From: Raphanus sativus
Taxonomy: Eukaryota; Streptophyta; Magnoliopsida; Brassicales; Brassicaceae
Assembly: GCF_000801105.2 (NCBI RefSeq)
Contig: NC_079519.1
Span: forward strand, 9,732,668-9,796,667
Direction: 5' to 3'
DNA length: 64,000 nt
Shown: positions 47,447 through 60,149 of the stretch, piece after piece
Layout of the letters: every line of letters starts with the position of its first letter
Position numbering within the stretch: the stretch's first letter is position 1
The notes under the pieces: model-generated
Databases searched by the model: none
What the model saw: the letters and a program-made list of their open reading frames with translations, nothing else
Told to the model about the DNA's origin: nothing
Translations under genes and position numbers: made by a program

Positions 47447-48125
47447 TAGGGCTGGGCGTTCGGGTACCCATTCGGGTTTCGGTTCAGTCCATTCGGGTTT
47501 TGGGTTTTCGGGGTCAAAGATTTCAGCCCCATTCGGATATTTCTAAATTTCGGTTCGGGTTCGGTTCGGATCTTTGCGGGTTCGGTTCGGGTTTGGATAA
47601 CCCATTTAAAATGTTTTTAAATTTTCAAAATTCATTATATACTTTAAATTTTCAAAATCTATAAGAAAGATAATATATTACATATAAATTTTCATAACAT
47701 ATATGTCAAAATACCTTAATTTAACATATAAATTGTTTTTTTTTTGAATATTTGGATAAAGAATCAATAGATATTTAAGTATTTTGGTGTTTTCAGTATA
47801 CTTTAGCTATTTTAAACATTTACTTTTGACTATTTGCATATATTTTCTGAGTATTTTGGAAAACTTAAAGGTAACTTATATATTTTTAATATTTTTAATA
47901 TACATTATATATAAAATAATGTATATATTTAAGTATATAAATTTATTTTGGATACATTCGGGTATCCAAAATATTTCGGTTCGGATCGGGTTCGGTTTCG
48001 GTTCTTTAAATACCGAAATTTTGAACCCGTTCGGATATTTAATCAATTTCGGTTTGGGTTCGGTGCTACTTTTTCGGATCGGGTTCGGTTCGGTTTTTCG
48101 GGTTCGGATTTTTTGCCCAGCACTA
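47447..48125. mobile_element. hAT-type non-autonomous element, best-preserved copy
   Basis: Ends TAGGGCTGGGCGTTCGGG and, inverted, TAGTGCTGGGCAAAAAATCC, with an exact 8-bp duplication CAAACTAG at 47439-47446 and 48126-48133. The arms are dense in TTCGGGTTCGG. The open frames across it (47784-48146 plus, 47876-48154 minus) only mirror these repeats. Confidence 0.88.
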
Positions 48126-48449
48126 CAAACTAGTGTGAGCACATAGGGAAACAAGATTGAAAGTTGAGATCGTATCCAATTCTATATATATTAGTTACGA
48201 TAGAAAAATAACAAAGATTATGACGCTCGATAAAAAGGGAAAAAGAATAATATAAAGGTAAAATTGTGGGGACTGGAATTCCCAATTGTTGAAAATTGTC
48301 GTCTCTCCATAAAAGATCAAATTCTTTCAAACTTCAAATCATTATCGTCTTCTAGAACCCAAGTGGTTAAAGATTCCATCTTATTGCACAAACATGCAAA
48401 GCAAGCATATCTCTTGATCTTTTTTTTTTGTTAAGCTCTCGATCTTATC
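48126..48449. other. Spacer between hAT element and interrupted MITE
   Basis: No gene or clear repeat is recognised beyond the hAT duplication at its left edge. Confidence 0.45.
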
Positions 48450-48649
48450 TAACTAAAGAAAAGATTTATATCAATCGTAAAATAAATTTCAACTAAAAAT
48501 CCTGTGAAATAAACATTCATTTTTATGTACATTAATATTTTTTGTCTCTCCGTAACCTTTATCATCAGATATCGACGGATAAACGGTAAATGTTGACTAC
48601 AAAAGTTATGGAGGGTCAAAAACATTAACGGAAATAAAGATGAGGATTT
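48450..48649. mobile_element. Left part of a palindromic MITE interrupted by the CACTA element
   Basis: Closely related to 63429-63713, the uninterrupted copy. The remainder lies at 56292 to about 56380. Joining the two parts after removing the CACTA element and one TTT restores the order seen in the intact paralogue, so the MITE was there first. The outer border is approximate. Confidence 0.75.
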
Positions 48650-49249
48650 CACTACAAGAAAACAGATGATTAACGGGGGCTATTTTCCTCATTATTTCTT
48701 CGTAAATGGAAGTTTATGAGGAAATAACAAGGAAAAGGCTTTCGTCGTTTATCATCCGTCATAACACGTTATTCCTCGCTATTTCCTCAAAAAATAGCGA
48801 GTCCTTTATTTCGTCGTAAAGACGAAGTAAACAATTCGTCTGAAGATCGTCGCTGGGTTTCCACGTAAATCACTCGCGGGATTTCCTCATAGAAACCACG
48901 CAAAAGTTTCTTCATTATATACACGTAAATTCTTTGAAAAGAAATCCTCGTAAAGTTCACGTAATATACTTGAAACATATTCCTCGTAAAAACCACGTAT
49001 ATTCCTTGAAAATTAATCCTCGTAATTACTTCGTAAAATATTCTTCGTAAATTCCTCGTTAATGTTTCCACGTAAATAACTCGTATATTGCAAATTTTTG
49101 AATTAATAAATATTAATAAATTTAATAATTATTAATTTAATAAAAATATTTAAATATTTGTTTTATGAATAAATTTTAAATAAAATTCAAATGCAATAAA
49201 ATATTTTATATATAAATAAGTTTTGGATTTTATAATACAACCGAAAAAA

Positions 49250-50875
49250 AAACTACTCGTTTATCGCCTCGTAGAATTCCTCGCTCCTCCTCGTAACATC
49301 GGCGTCGTCATGTGTGCCAGATGACTCGCCTGGAATGAGATTTTTTTTGTTTCAGGTTCCTCAACAAAGATTCCCATTCAGGATTTGTGGCCGCTATAAC
49401 GTCAATGAAGGCCTCGAGTCCACTCACACGGCTTTTGGTCGCGCCCAGCTCGGAACGCAACACAGTGACTTCTTCGGTCCATCTCTGAGCATAAGACGAT
49501 GTCGCTCTCGGAACATCATGACGGAACCGATCCCCAACATATGTCCTTTTTTCTTAGGGACAATCTTAAAAACAAAAAAAAAATATTTGTTAGTTAAATT
49601 TACAAGTTAAATTTAATGAATTAATAATTAAAAAAAATAAAATGTTAAAAAATTTACCTCCTCGTAAATCTTATCCATTTCGGTTGTGGATAAGGTAACG
49701 GGTAATCCGTCGGCGGACTGCTGGGTCAGCTGAGTCTGGCGCTCTTCAACCCGAGCAACTACGTCGTTGTAGATTTGCTCGCACTTGCCATCTAAAAACT
49801 GGCCCGCCTTGTTTTTGTGGGTCCGCTCGTAAAATTCCGGAAGAATCGGGAGACGTCCCAACTCTTTGGCCTTAAAACATTTAAGAAAATTGTTAGAAAT
49901 ATATATATATATTAAAAATATTAATTAAAAAATATATTTAATTACGCACCATTCCCAAACGGACACCGGCATGGGGTTTTTGGCCCGTAGTGTGCTGTAT
50001 CGGGCTGTGACCGTGCTCGTCTACCGTGTTACGGGAGGCAGAGCAAAGCGCTGCGATTCTCTTAGAGTCGGGCAGGTTCCAGTAACGGATGAGGCCTTCC
50101 CAAACATCCCTGGTAAGCTCAACGGGTTTGCCACGCACGTACCCCTTGACGATCCAGCACCCTTCCAGTTGCAGACCGTGTCCGACAAGCGAATTTGCGC
50201 CTTCGCGTAAAACGCCTTCCTCACCTTCTCACTGACCCCGAGAGACCAATGATACTTTTGCTGCCAAAAAAAATAATATTTAATACTCTGTTATTAAAAA
50301 ATTTATATATAAAAATAATTAATTAAAAGTAATTACTTACATCGTAAATCTTGAACCACGTCTTTCTGATGTAGCTCGACGTTTTTTTCCAGTTTGGATG
50401 TGCCATGGAGAAGTAACATTTAATCGTCTCGGTTACATCCGTTGCAAGGCATCCGTCAACCCCAAACCTGAAAAAAATGAAAGTTTAAATTATTTAATGA
50501 AGTTATAATTTTTTTAGAAAAATGCACATACCACAGAGTTCCGTCGGGTCTGTCGGGGTCTATGATTGGTAAACCAGCTCTGCCTGGCATACCGAGAATA
50601 TCCTGGACAGTGTACTGCGAGAAGGGAACAGTAGGTGGCACCATCAGATCAGAATGAACAGCGGCGGAGATCTGAGGAGGATCAGCCATTGGAGGAGCCA
50701 TAGGAGGAGCCATCGGAGGAGGCACGTGAGGAAAGAAGTGCTGAGTCTCGGGAACAAACTCCTGATACAAAGAACCGGAACCGCCGGCACCTGAAGAAGA
50801 ACCTGGCAGGTCTAACTGACTACCAGGCTCACCGAACATCTCTCTGTAGTGAGCAGTAAGCATGTTCTTGTGAAC
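49250..50875 (-). pseudogene. Second CACTA gene, plant transposase of the Ptta/En/Spm (Transposase_24) type
   Basis: Exon-like blocks with GT-AG borders read in order on the minus strand: 50532-50875 (glycine/proline-rich, ends RPDGTLW), 50341-50467 ([20 protein letters not shown] and WKKTSSYIRKTWFKIYD), 49950-50260 (HWSLGVSEKVRKAFYAKAQ, GKPVELTRDVWEGLIRYW), 49658-49870 (LGRLPILPEFYERTHKNKAG, then VARVEERQTQL), 49250-49564. These are typical of the TNPA-like DNA-binding partner in plant CACTA elements. A frameshift near 50155 and several breaks after 49520 disrupt it. The true 5' exon, perhaps near 51000, is uncertain. Confidence 0.8.
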
Positions 50876-51119
50876 CTGGAAAATTTTGTTTTTTTTGAAT
50901 TTATAATCATCAATAATTAAAATCTATCAACAATAATCAATACTAACGAACATAAAATCCATAAACCTATCTAAATTCCCTAAACTAACCACCTAATATA
51001 TTCTAAACTAAATAGGGAGCGAGGAAATTACCATTTTCGAAGGAGAGAGGAATGGGAGAGGAGTTGGAGAGGAATTGGGGAGGAATTGGAGAGGAAGTTG
51101 GGACGAAATGGAGAGTGTG

Positions 51120-52090
51120 AGGTTGGGTTGTATATATAACATACGGAGGCGTCGCAATTTCCTCGTAAGTTTACGAGGAATTTAAGAGGCCCGTGTTTTT
51201 GTTCCTCGTAAAGACCACGTAAGTTTACGAAGAAATGGCGAGGCCCGTCCCAAATTTTACGAGGAAATAGCGAGGCCCATCTTTTTGTTCCTCGTAAAGA
51301 TCACGTAAATTACGAGGTTTTAACGAGGTAAAATTCTAAACCCCTAAAATCAGAAACCCCAAACCCTAAACCACATCTTTCTTATATTCTACTTCATATA
51401 TTCCAAACATATCTTCCTTTTAACCTCAATATCTTCTTTACATTCCAAACCTCAAATTTTAAAACCACAATTCCTTAACTTCTAATGTCAATCTCTTCTT
51501 TCTAATATAAACTTACACAAAATCAAATTATTAATTTAATGTTTTTATCTAGCAACAAAAATATAATCTTATGAAAATTATAAAATATAATCTTCTGATA
51601 ATTATAAAATTTAATCTTTTGAAAATTATAAAATATAATCTTTTGAAAATTATTAATGGGGTTTGTAGTTTGGGATTTAGACAAAATAGATAAGAAAGAT
51701 GGGGTTTGGGGTTTGGGGTATAGGATTTTAGGGGTTTAGACAAAAAAACTCGTTAAAACCTCGTAACATTACGAGGAAATAGCGAGAAAAAAAAATGAAA
51801 AGGCTCGGTAATTCCACGTAAGTTCACATGGTCTTTACGACGATTTTATCCTACGTGGAATTACCGAGGCCCGCGTTTTATTTTTATTTTTTTCGTCGTG
51901 ATTTCCTCGTAACCACGAGGAATTAACGAGGTTTTGTTTCTAAACCCCTAAAATCAGAAACCCCAAACCCCGAACACCAACTTTCTTATCTTCTACTCTT
52001 CATATTCCAAACCCCAAACCCATCAAACCCTTTAACCTCAATTTTTTTTTTCATTCTAAACCCCAAATTCTTATAATCTCAATACATTAA
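51120..52090. repeat. Internal CACTA repeats between the two genes
   Basis: Beyond subterminal-type TTTCCTCGTAA motifs, a segment with TAAACCCCTAAAATCAGAAA occurs near 51335-51480 and again near 51935-52080, and an inverted copy lies near 51655-51780. The space separates the starts and ends of the two transposon genes and could act as a shared regulatory region; that is inference. Confidence 0.7.
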
Positions 52091-52139
52091 ATAGTTTTTC
52101 ATGATTAAAATAATCGAATCACATGCATTAAGTCTGAAA

Positions 52140-55100
52140 ATCAATCATATTAAAAACAAATACATCAATCGGATACATTTTCGTCAACACTAGAAACATC
52201 ATCATCTTCATTAAACTCGTCTTCAACAGCTTCGTCTGTGCCATCGTCGGTAAGATCTTTGTACTCATGATTATGCGGATCAATGAGAAGAATGTCATCA
52301 ATTTTTTGTTCAGGTTCTTCGACTTCATTTATTTGTTCTTCTTGCAATGGTGGTTCTTCTCCACAAATGATTCGTCCTCGAGGTGTAACTTTGATCACGG
52401 ATAACCAACTTCCCGATTCTCTCATCCGAGGGTATGGAAGGTAGCTAACTTGATCTGCTTGTGAAGCTAAGATGAAAGGCTCGAATTTGTTGTACCTGCA
52501 AAAATAAAGAAAACATAGATGTAAGCTTATTCTGCTCATGTAATCCAAATAAAGAATTTGTTGTACCTTCGTCCACCATTGATATCAACTACACCAAATT
52601 TGTTAAACCGAACACCTCTGTTGACGACGGGGTCGAACCATTCACATTTGAAGAGGACGCATTTCAGCTTCAATATCCCTGGAAATTCCACTTCAATAAT
52701 CTCCGTCAAGATCTCGTAGAAATCGGTTTCCCCTTTCACACATATTCCATAGTTACTGGTCGCCCGCTGTCTACCATATTCATATGTGTGAAAAGTATAG
52801 CCTCATGTGAAATACATCTGTGAGGTGGTGACCTTTACATGCGGAGATTGAATTACTTCGTGTAACCACTTAGGATAATCTGCATCCTCGTCATAATCAA
52901 CCTGCAAAAACAAAGTGAACGTTAAAATATGGATCATGCATGTATGAATAAGAGTTTGAGTTAATACCTGATTCTTCAACCACTTTATAAAGTGTTGATC
53001 TTTCCTTTTGTCTACGTCACTTGTGGATATAACTGGGAATGTTTCTTCGACTTGTGAAACAAATAGGCTGTAAAATCACATTTTATATTAATTGGCAATT
53101 ATATAATTTATACTTATATATATGTGTTAATTTAGAAGTGTCCATATATGTTACCTTTCAAAATAAGTAATCAATGGATTCTCACAATTGAGTAGAATAT
53201 AGGTGTGTACACTATGAGCGTCTTCTTCACTCGACCACCAAACCTCTTTTGATTTCCCACTCAGTCGCCCAATCTGACTAAAGATGTGTGGAACACCAGC
53301 AACTGCATATGTTGGCGCGACACCACCATCATCATATCTCCTTGGAGCTCTTTTCCGGGTACGTACTTTTGACGCAAAGTAGTACGATGTGAAGTGAGAT
53401 ACTTCTTCCGTCAAACTTTCAGCAATTATAGAACCTTCAACTTTTGCAAGGTTCTTTGCTTTTCCCTTCAAATATTTCATGGCTCGCTCATACTGATACA
53501 TCCATCCGTAATGTACAGGTCCACGAAGCAATGTCTCATATGGGAGGTGGACAGCTAGATGCTCCATGACGTCAAAAAATCCAGGAGGAAATATCTTCTC
53601 CAAGTTGCACAATAAGATGGGAATGTTCTCTTGAAGTTGTTCCACGACTTCTACTTTAAGAGTGCGCGTACTCAGATCCCTGAAAAATGCTCAAATGCCT
53701 TGTATATTCCAAAAACGATTATACACATTATTAGTCATATATTATTGCAAACTAAATCATTATAAAATTACCTGCAAGTGCTTCATGTACGTTTGTAGGA
53801 AGTAGCTCCGCAAATGCAAAGGGAAGTAGTCATTGCATAAAGACATGACAGTCATGACTCTTCATCCCGGAGAACTTTTGGGCCTTTTCAACGCATCTAG
53901 ACAGATTTGAAACATATCCATCGGGGAATTTCACTTCTGATGCTATCCAGTTGAACAACACCGACTTTTTTCTGAAGACAATCTGAATATCGGAACAGGA
54001 ACTTGCCCATTGCTGTTTATATGTAACTCACTTCTTGAGCAAATATCCCGCAAGTCTAACCTTGATTTTATGTTGTCTTTTGTCTTCCCCGGGACATTCA
54101 ATATTGTATTCATGATGTTCTTAAAGAAATTATTCTCTATATGCAGCACATCGAGGTTGTGGCGCAGAAGAATTCTAATATGGCAACTCCCAAAATATAC
54201 TCTTCTTGTGCCAGTTGTGATGAACACCGTAAGAATCATGCATATTAGGGGGGACATGCCAATTACCACCACGAGGAACTGTTTCCAAAGCTCCATAGTA
54301 ATCGAGTTGCTTTTCAGTTTCTTATCCAGTTAAATTTAGAGGAGGAGTGTCTCTCACAACCTTTTTGTGCATAAACAATGTCTTGTTTCTTTGGTACGGA
54401 TGGCCAATGGGAAAAAATGGACGATGACAATCGAACCAACTTGTCTTCCTACCATTCTTCAGTTGAAACGCATCTGTCGCTCCATTACAATATGGACAAG
54501 CTAATCTCCCATGTGTAGTCCATCCCGACAACATCCCATAGGCAGGAAAGTCATTTATGGTCCACAAAAGCATCGCTCGCATCGTGAAATTCGTATTCGT
54601 TGAGCAGTCATACGTCCTCTCCCCTGTTGACCATAAATCCTTCAACTCTTTTATCAGTGGTTGAAGGAAAACATCCAGTGACCTTTTTGGATGGTTCGGA
54701 CTAGGTATTAATATGGTCAAGAATAGCAACTCCCGTTGCATGCACATCTCCGGTGGCAGGTTGTAAGGCGTAAGAAAGACTGGCCACAATGAATATTGTC
54801 TCCCTGACATTCCAAATGGACTAAATTCATCTGTGCATAATCCGAGATGCACATTCCGAATATTGCTAGCGAATTCCGGATATAATTTGTTAAAATGTTT
54901 CCAGGCTCTTGCATCTGATGGATGAGTCATCTCACCATCCGTCTGAGTATGCTCGGCATGCCATCTCATCTTTCCAGCAGTCTGCTCTGATTGGTAAAAT
55001 CTTTTCAATCTGTCTTTAATTGGTAGGTACCACATCCTTTGGTACGGTACCATGTTACGTCCCCGTCTTTGCTGCTTGAATCGTGGCTTCTTGCAGAATC

Positions 55101-55928
55101 GACATTCTTCTAACTTCTCATCATTTCCTCAGTAGATCATGCAGTTGTCGATTCAAACATCTATCATCTCCGAAGGCAACCCAAGACTATAAACCAGTTT
55201 CTGAATCTCATAATAAGAATCAGCAGACACATTGTCTTCTGGCAAATACTCTTTAAACAAGTCTGCCCATTCATTCATGCAATTTTCAGGTAGATTGTGA
55301 TCAATTTTAATATTCATCATTCTAGCAGCCAACGACAATTTAGAGAGACCTTCTCTACAACCACTGTAAAGTGGTTGATTCGCCGCATTTAACATTTCAT
55401 AAAACTTTTTTGCATCTATGTTAGGTTCTTCATCTTCATCATGAGCTACGAATGCATCGGTTACCATATCATGAACCCTATCAAAATCTACCATCTGCTC
55501 CTCCTGATGGTAACTATGTTCATTATGCAAATGATGAGCAACCGTTTCTTCCTGAAAATTGCTATTACTACTATTAGCTTCATCTGATCATAATTATTAT
55601 AACATTCTCCATATTGAAACCAGATATAGTAATTTGGTGTGAAACCTCTATTTATTAAATGCTTCCAAACATTTTCACGATTTGCCAATTTCGAATTGTT
55701 GCATTTTCGACATGGACAGAACATCTTACCGCTTTCTAGGGTGAGCGGTGTGGAATCTGCTTGATTCATAAATGTCTCCAGTCCCGCAATGTATTCTTTC
55801 GTCACTCTCCCGTTAGCATCTCTATGCATATACATCCACCTCCGCAACTCGTAGACATTCCCGGAACCTGATATTTTTTTCCTTTCACGTTTTTTTTTTC
55901 TTGTTGGTGTGTTTAAAATGATGTTCAA
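52140..55928 (-). pseudogene. TNP2-type CACTA transposase, multiply frameshifted
   Basis: Read right to left on the minus strand: a transposase-associated N-terminal zinc domain (RRWMYMHRDANGRVTKEYI, FCPCRKCNN, 55488-55928); an acidic linker (55153-55530); the Transposase_21/tnp2 core (54322-55053, MRWHAEHTQTDGEMTHPSDA, LWTINDFPAYGMLSGWTTHG; 53943-54296, HNLDVLHIENNFFKNIMNT); a DUF4218-like part (53151-53645, VMEHLAVHLPYETLLRGPVH); a DUF4216-like part (52536-52739 and 52430-52548, VLFKCEWFDPVVNRGVRFNK); and an acidic tail ending near 52140. Each block is in a different frame or ends at a stop, so at least four lesions separate them; for example one stop falls after HDCHVFMQ near 53840. It would have cut the element out and reinserted it. 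Not functional as it stands. Confidence 0.88.
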
Positions 55929-56291
55929 ACTTCCATATTTATAGAAAAATTTCGAATCTGGTAGTTGAAATTTTGCGAAGAATTTACGAGGAATATAGGT
56001 AGGTAGCCAAAAAAAACGTGCTTAATAAATCGTCGTTAAAGCCACGTAAAATATTTCCTCGTAAAGAAGACGTGAACTTTACGTGGAGATTACGAGGAAA
56101 AGAAATTTCCTCGTTAAAACCACGTAAACTTACGTTTACTTTACGAGGAAATACTTTCTTGGTTACTTTACGAGGAAATAACGTCGAGTTTTTTTTCCCT
56201 TGTAATTCCCTCGTAAACTCGTCGTAATTTTACGAGGTTTATATTTCCTCGTTAATTTTCCTCGCCAAAGTCATGTTTTCTTGTAGTGTTT

Positions 56292-56380
56292 ATTTCACAA
56301 GATTTTTAGTTGAATGTTTGTTTTACGATTTATCTTTAGTTGAGAGTTTAAATTATTAAAATGTTTGGTAATTTAAACCT
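56292..56380. mobile_element. Right part of the palindromic MITE interrupted by the CACTA element
   Basis: ATTTCACAAGATTTTTAGTT and the following bases match 63640-63713 and, inverted, the left arm at 48450-48649. Confidence 0.75.
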
Positions 56381-56384
56381 GCAA

Positions 56385-57469
56385 CTAGATTTTGATCCGC
56401 GCTTAAAACGCGGTATTATTTTTGAAACATAATAAAGATATACAGGTTCAGTTCGGCCAAGTTTAGGCTAAAATACCTATTAGGTACAAAAATTGACCTA
56501 CCGGTCTTTTCTGGTCTATGTCCAACCCGACTCCATTAGAAATTTGAAATGTTGGCAATTCTCTCAAATAGCTTTTTTTTTTTAGTTTTTATCAGAAAAT
56601 AGCATTAAAAAAATAAAATGCCCGAAATAGTCATTTTTATTTTGAATTTTTGAAATTTAAATTTTTATTTTAAAAAACTAAAATCTCATTCCTAAAACTC
56701 CACCACTCACTCTAAATCATAAGTCTTGATTAGTTAACTTTAAAAGTATAAGTGAATATTTTATTTTTTTAATAAAACCTCTTTTGATCATTTTCTTCTT
56801 TGAAAACTATTTTTGTGAAAATAAACTAAAAATAGATTATCTTAAAGAATTTCTCTTGAAACATTCAAAACTTCTCGTATATATTAGTTATATTTGAGTA
56901 TTATAGCATATTTTTGGTATTTCAAATACTTTTTATATTTTGGGTTAGAGTTTGTGGTTGTAGTATTATAGTATAGTTATGGAAGGAATAATATATAAAC
57001 AATAATAAGACCTATAGCAAAGACGTATAACTTTTTTTCTTTTCTTCTTAAAGACTTTTGACTTATATATAATCATATCCTTGGGATATTTGTAGAAATC
57101 AATACTATTAAAACAGAAGGCCCTTTTTTGAGGTGCCCTTCTGCTTCAATAATATTTACATCTTATTGCCACTGATTTATTTAAAACCTATGCTTATAAT
57201 TTAATTCTGTATTTTTCTAAATTCCTTTTATTTAAACAGCAACACCTATCATTATGTTCCAACAAACTCTGATTTTTATTTCCCTTTTACAAGCACGATA
57301 TTAAATATTTTGAGGTGCCTATCTATGTTTTCAAAATTGTTATTAACACGATTCTTTTAAAAATATGCAACATCATTATTGTAAACGTTTGAACCTTTCT
57401 TATTTTTGGTATTATACAAAGTGAATTAAACCCAGCTGTTTTTCATTGCTTATAAACTATATAACTATA

Positions 57470-57503
<34 letters not shown>

Positions 57504-60149
57504 CTCAAACACCTTCAGCCTCTAATCCTTTGAAACTAAAAGTATCCATTAACACTCACGATTCAACAATAACAAATCCATAACAAACCTGCAGAAAGAC
57601 ATGTAATTAGTCACTTTATATATTATCTTCATATATACAAAACCATAAATTTTTATTTTAGTTTATATTAGCCACTTAACAATCTATCCATGTATTATAG
57701 AGTTCATTTGCAAACTCATTAGAGAATCGTCCAGGAAATAATCTCTGCCTTTTAAACTAAAAAAAAATTAAAAGCTTCTTATCTCCATTATGAAACTTCA
57801 AATATTTAAATCAAACTAACTCCACGATTTGAGTTTGAAATATATTATATTTAGTTTCAAATCTAATATTTTCCTGCCTAAAGGCATATAGTTACCACCA
57901 ATCAGGTGCAAAAATAACTAGAGTATTAATGATCTGATGTATAAATGCGAATATATAGCTACCTTTTTTTGAAAAAAGAATATATAGCTACCTGAAACAG
58001 GAAAACTACTAAATTTGTAATTTTAACTAAAAATAAGAAAAAAAAACTCAAAAAGGTATAAATAATATTTTAAATGGTAGATTCCTTCACTTTCAAACTT
58101 AATACATTAAAATTTCAACCACCTCAACGATTTAGAGAAGAAGATTTACCCGATATCTTATTTAATTCCAGATCTTCTATTTTCCTAATTAATTTAACAA
58201 ATATTCGCAAGCATATTCTTATTACTTATGTTACCTACTTATCCTTTCCTATATATACTAACGTAGGAAATGAAGCAATGTCTACCACCATTATTAGCTT
58301 TAAACAGCGAAGGAAACACTTACGTTTTTGACGTGAAACCATTCAAATCCAGTTTGTGTATTCAGGTGAAAGTAGCCCCACCTTGCAGACAAAAATGTAA
58401 GCATAGATGGCTTCTTTATCAACCAGTATTGTTCATTCTTTAGATTATCAATCAAATACATATCTAGCTAGAAATATGTAAGCCTTTGAATTATCACTTA
58501 CGTTTTGTTTTAGCTTTTGTTACTGCCATTTGTAGTAGACTATAGTACTTTGTATCTGATCATTATTGCAGACGCTTCACTTCAACTATGATTATATTTC
58601 TATTCGACCTTACAAAAGTCAAACTTTTCTTTCTTCATAGGTGCTTAAGACACATCAGGTAGCTAATACTACAACCGATTGGCTAAGATCTACAATAGGA
58701 TTAAACGCATAAGTAGTCTGAACCAAATGATTACAAAAAATAATTTCAATATTGAAAATAGTTATATTAGAAATAATTATTTTTATTTTTATTCCTTCTT
58801 ACTTCTTTTGTGTTCAATAAATGTTTTGACAGGAAAAAAACAAACAAATTTGATTTCACTGGAGATTATTCAAACCCATCATAGCAAAACATTAAGATGA
58901 ATCTTCCTCAGATCGATCGTCTGATTCAACAACGAAGTTATTCGACATGCAAAAAGTAAGTTTGAAATGAAAGGCCTAACTCATCGGTCGACGTAAACAT
59001 ATACAAAGAAAATAATAAAAACTTCAGATTTTGATTTTTTTTGTTATTTAACTAGACTCGATGAACCAACTATATAATAATAAATAAAAATTACTATAAA
59101 ATAATATATTTTTATTTTACCTTTGATTTTAGATATAATAAAAATGATCAGTCTACTACTCATTTTTTCAGATAGGGTGATATATATTTTTTTGTATTAA
59201 AGTATAATTATTTTTTGTTTCTATTAAACCAAAACAGATTGGTTTTATTTTTCACATCAGTTCAGTTGTTCATCCTAAATATGTAAATATATTTTCATAA
59301 TATTAATAATAACTGATTTTTTTTTTGTCAACAACTTTACAGACTCATGTAGATTCTGTAAACCAATATTAATAATAACTGATAAATGTTTGTTTTTTAA
59401 AAAAATATTAATAAAATAAAACAGTGATGAGTAGAAAGTTACATAAAAGAAAATAATTTAAAACATTTCGTAAGCTCATGAACGCATATCGATATTTATA
59501 ATAATTAAAAAAAATTGTTCACTTTCTTTTTATTTTTTCTATAAAAACACATTATATATAAATATTTTTTATTATTGTAAATTCGTTTTTAATTTATAAT
59601 GTTTTTAATTATATATATTATCTGAAAAAAGAAAACTTCTAATTAACAGGTGTTAATTTGTGTTTTTATTCATATTTTTTTAGAATAGTATTTTCTTTTT
59701 CAAATGGTTAATAAGAGGTGTTAATATATTCTATTAAAATAGGTGGACCACACCTATATCAATAGATCATGATTATATTTTAATAGTATTGATATTAAAA
59801 CATCTTACTAATTATTTAATAGAAATATTTTAGAAAATAAAAAAGAAAATTATAAAAATTAAATTTCTAAAAAAATATAAAACAAATAATAATAACACAT
59901 ATAAAAATTAAAAAAATTAAAATATGTAAAATAAAAGATATACCCGCCCTTTAAAGGGCGGGTCAAAATCTAGTAAGATCTATTAAAATAGATAGAGATA
60001 TGGTAACACCAAAAAATATTGTTAGAGAAATTTAAGGTAATTTATTATTAGAGAAATATAAGGTAGGACCAAAAACAATTAGCTAATGAAAGGGTCCAAC
60101 AACTTTTCATAAGTAGACTTTTTCAAAATATTTTTTTTTAATAGTATAG
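56385..60149 (-). mobile_element. Helitron on the minus strand, split by a second Helitron
   Basis: The 3' end is at the left: CTAG at 56385-56388 after A, then ATTTTGAT and hairpin CCGCGCTT/AACGCGG. The 5' end TCTATACTATTAAAAAAAAT, read on the minus strand, ends at 60149. Subtracting the plus-strand Helitron at 57099-59973 leaves about 890 bp. Pairing of these ends is inference from orientation and from the lack of other candidates. Confidence 0.6.
57099..59973 (+). mobile_element. Helitron on the plus strand (2875 bp), nested
   Basis: The 5' end TCAATACTATTAAAACAGAAGG follows A; the 3' end is hairpin CCCGCCCTTT/AAAGGGCGGG, GTCAAAATCTAG, then T. Two frames inside (58074-58331, 58679-58900) have no domain I recognise. 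A (TA)n tract is at 57472-57500. Confidence 0.78.

Larger units (their letters stand above)
48650..56288 (-). mobile_element. Complete CACTA (En/Spm) DNA transposon, 7639 bp
   Basis: Perfect 15-bp inverted termini CACTACAAGAAAACA at 48650-48664 and 56274-56288, with the 3-bp duplication TTT at 48647-48649 and 56289-56291. Both subterminal regions (about 48680-49080 and 55975-56270) hold many copies, in both directions, of TTACGAGGAAAT/TTTCCTCGTAA-like motifs, the arrangement to which TNPA-type proteins bind in En/Spm. Inside, on the minus strand, are a TNP2-type transposase gene (about 52140-55930) and a Transposase_24-type gene (about 49250-50880). Both are damaged, so the copy is likely immobile by itself but could respond to an active relative. 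Confidence 0.95.

Noticed and set aside
47784..48154. Frames rich in glycine-phenylalanine-arginine or proline-asparagine
   Set aside because: They come from GGTTCGG/CCGAACC repeats of a hAT element, not from a gene.
48690..49080. Regularly spaced TTCCTCGTAA repeats suggesting a CRISPR-like array
   Set aside because: The motifs are short, in both orientations and unevenly spaced, and they lie in CACTA subterminal DNA of a plant nuclear genome.
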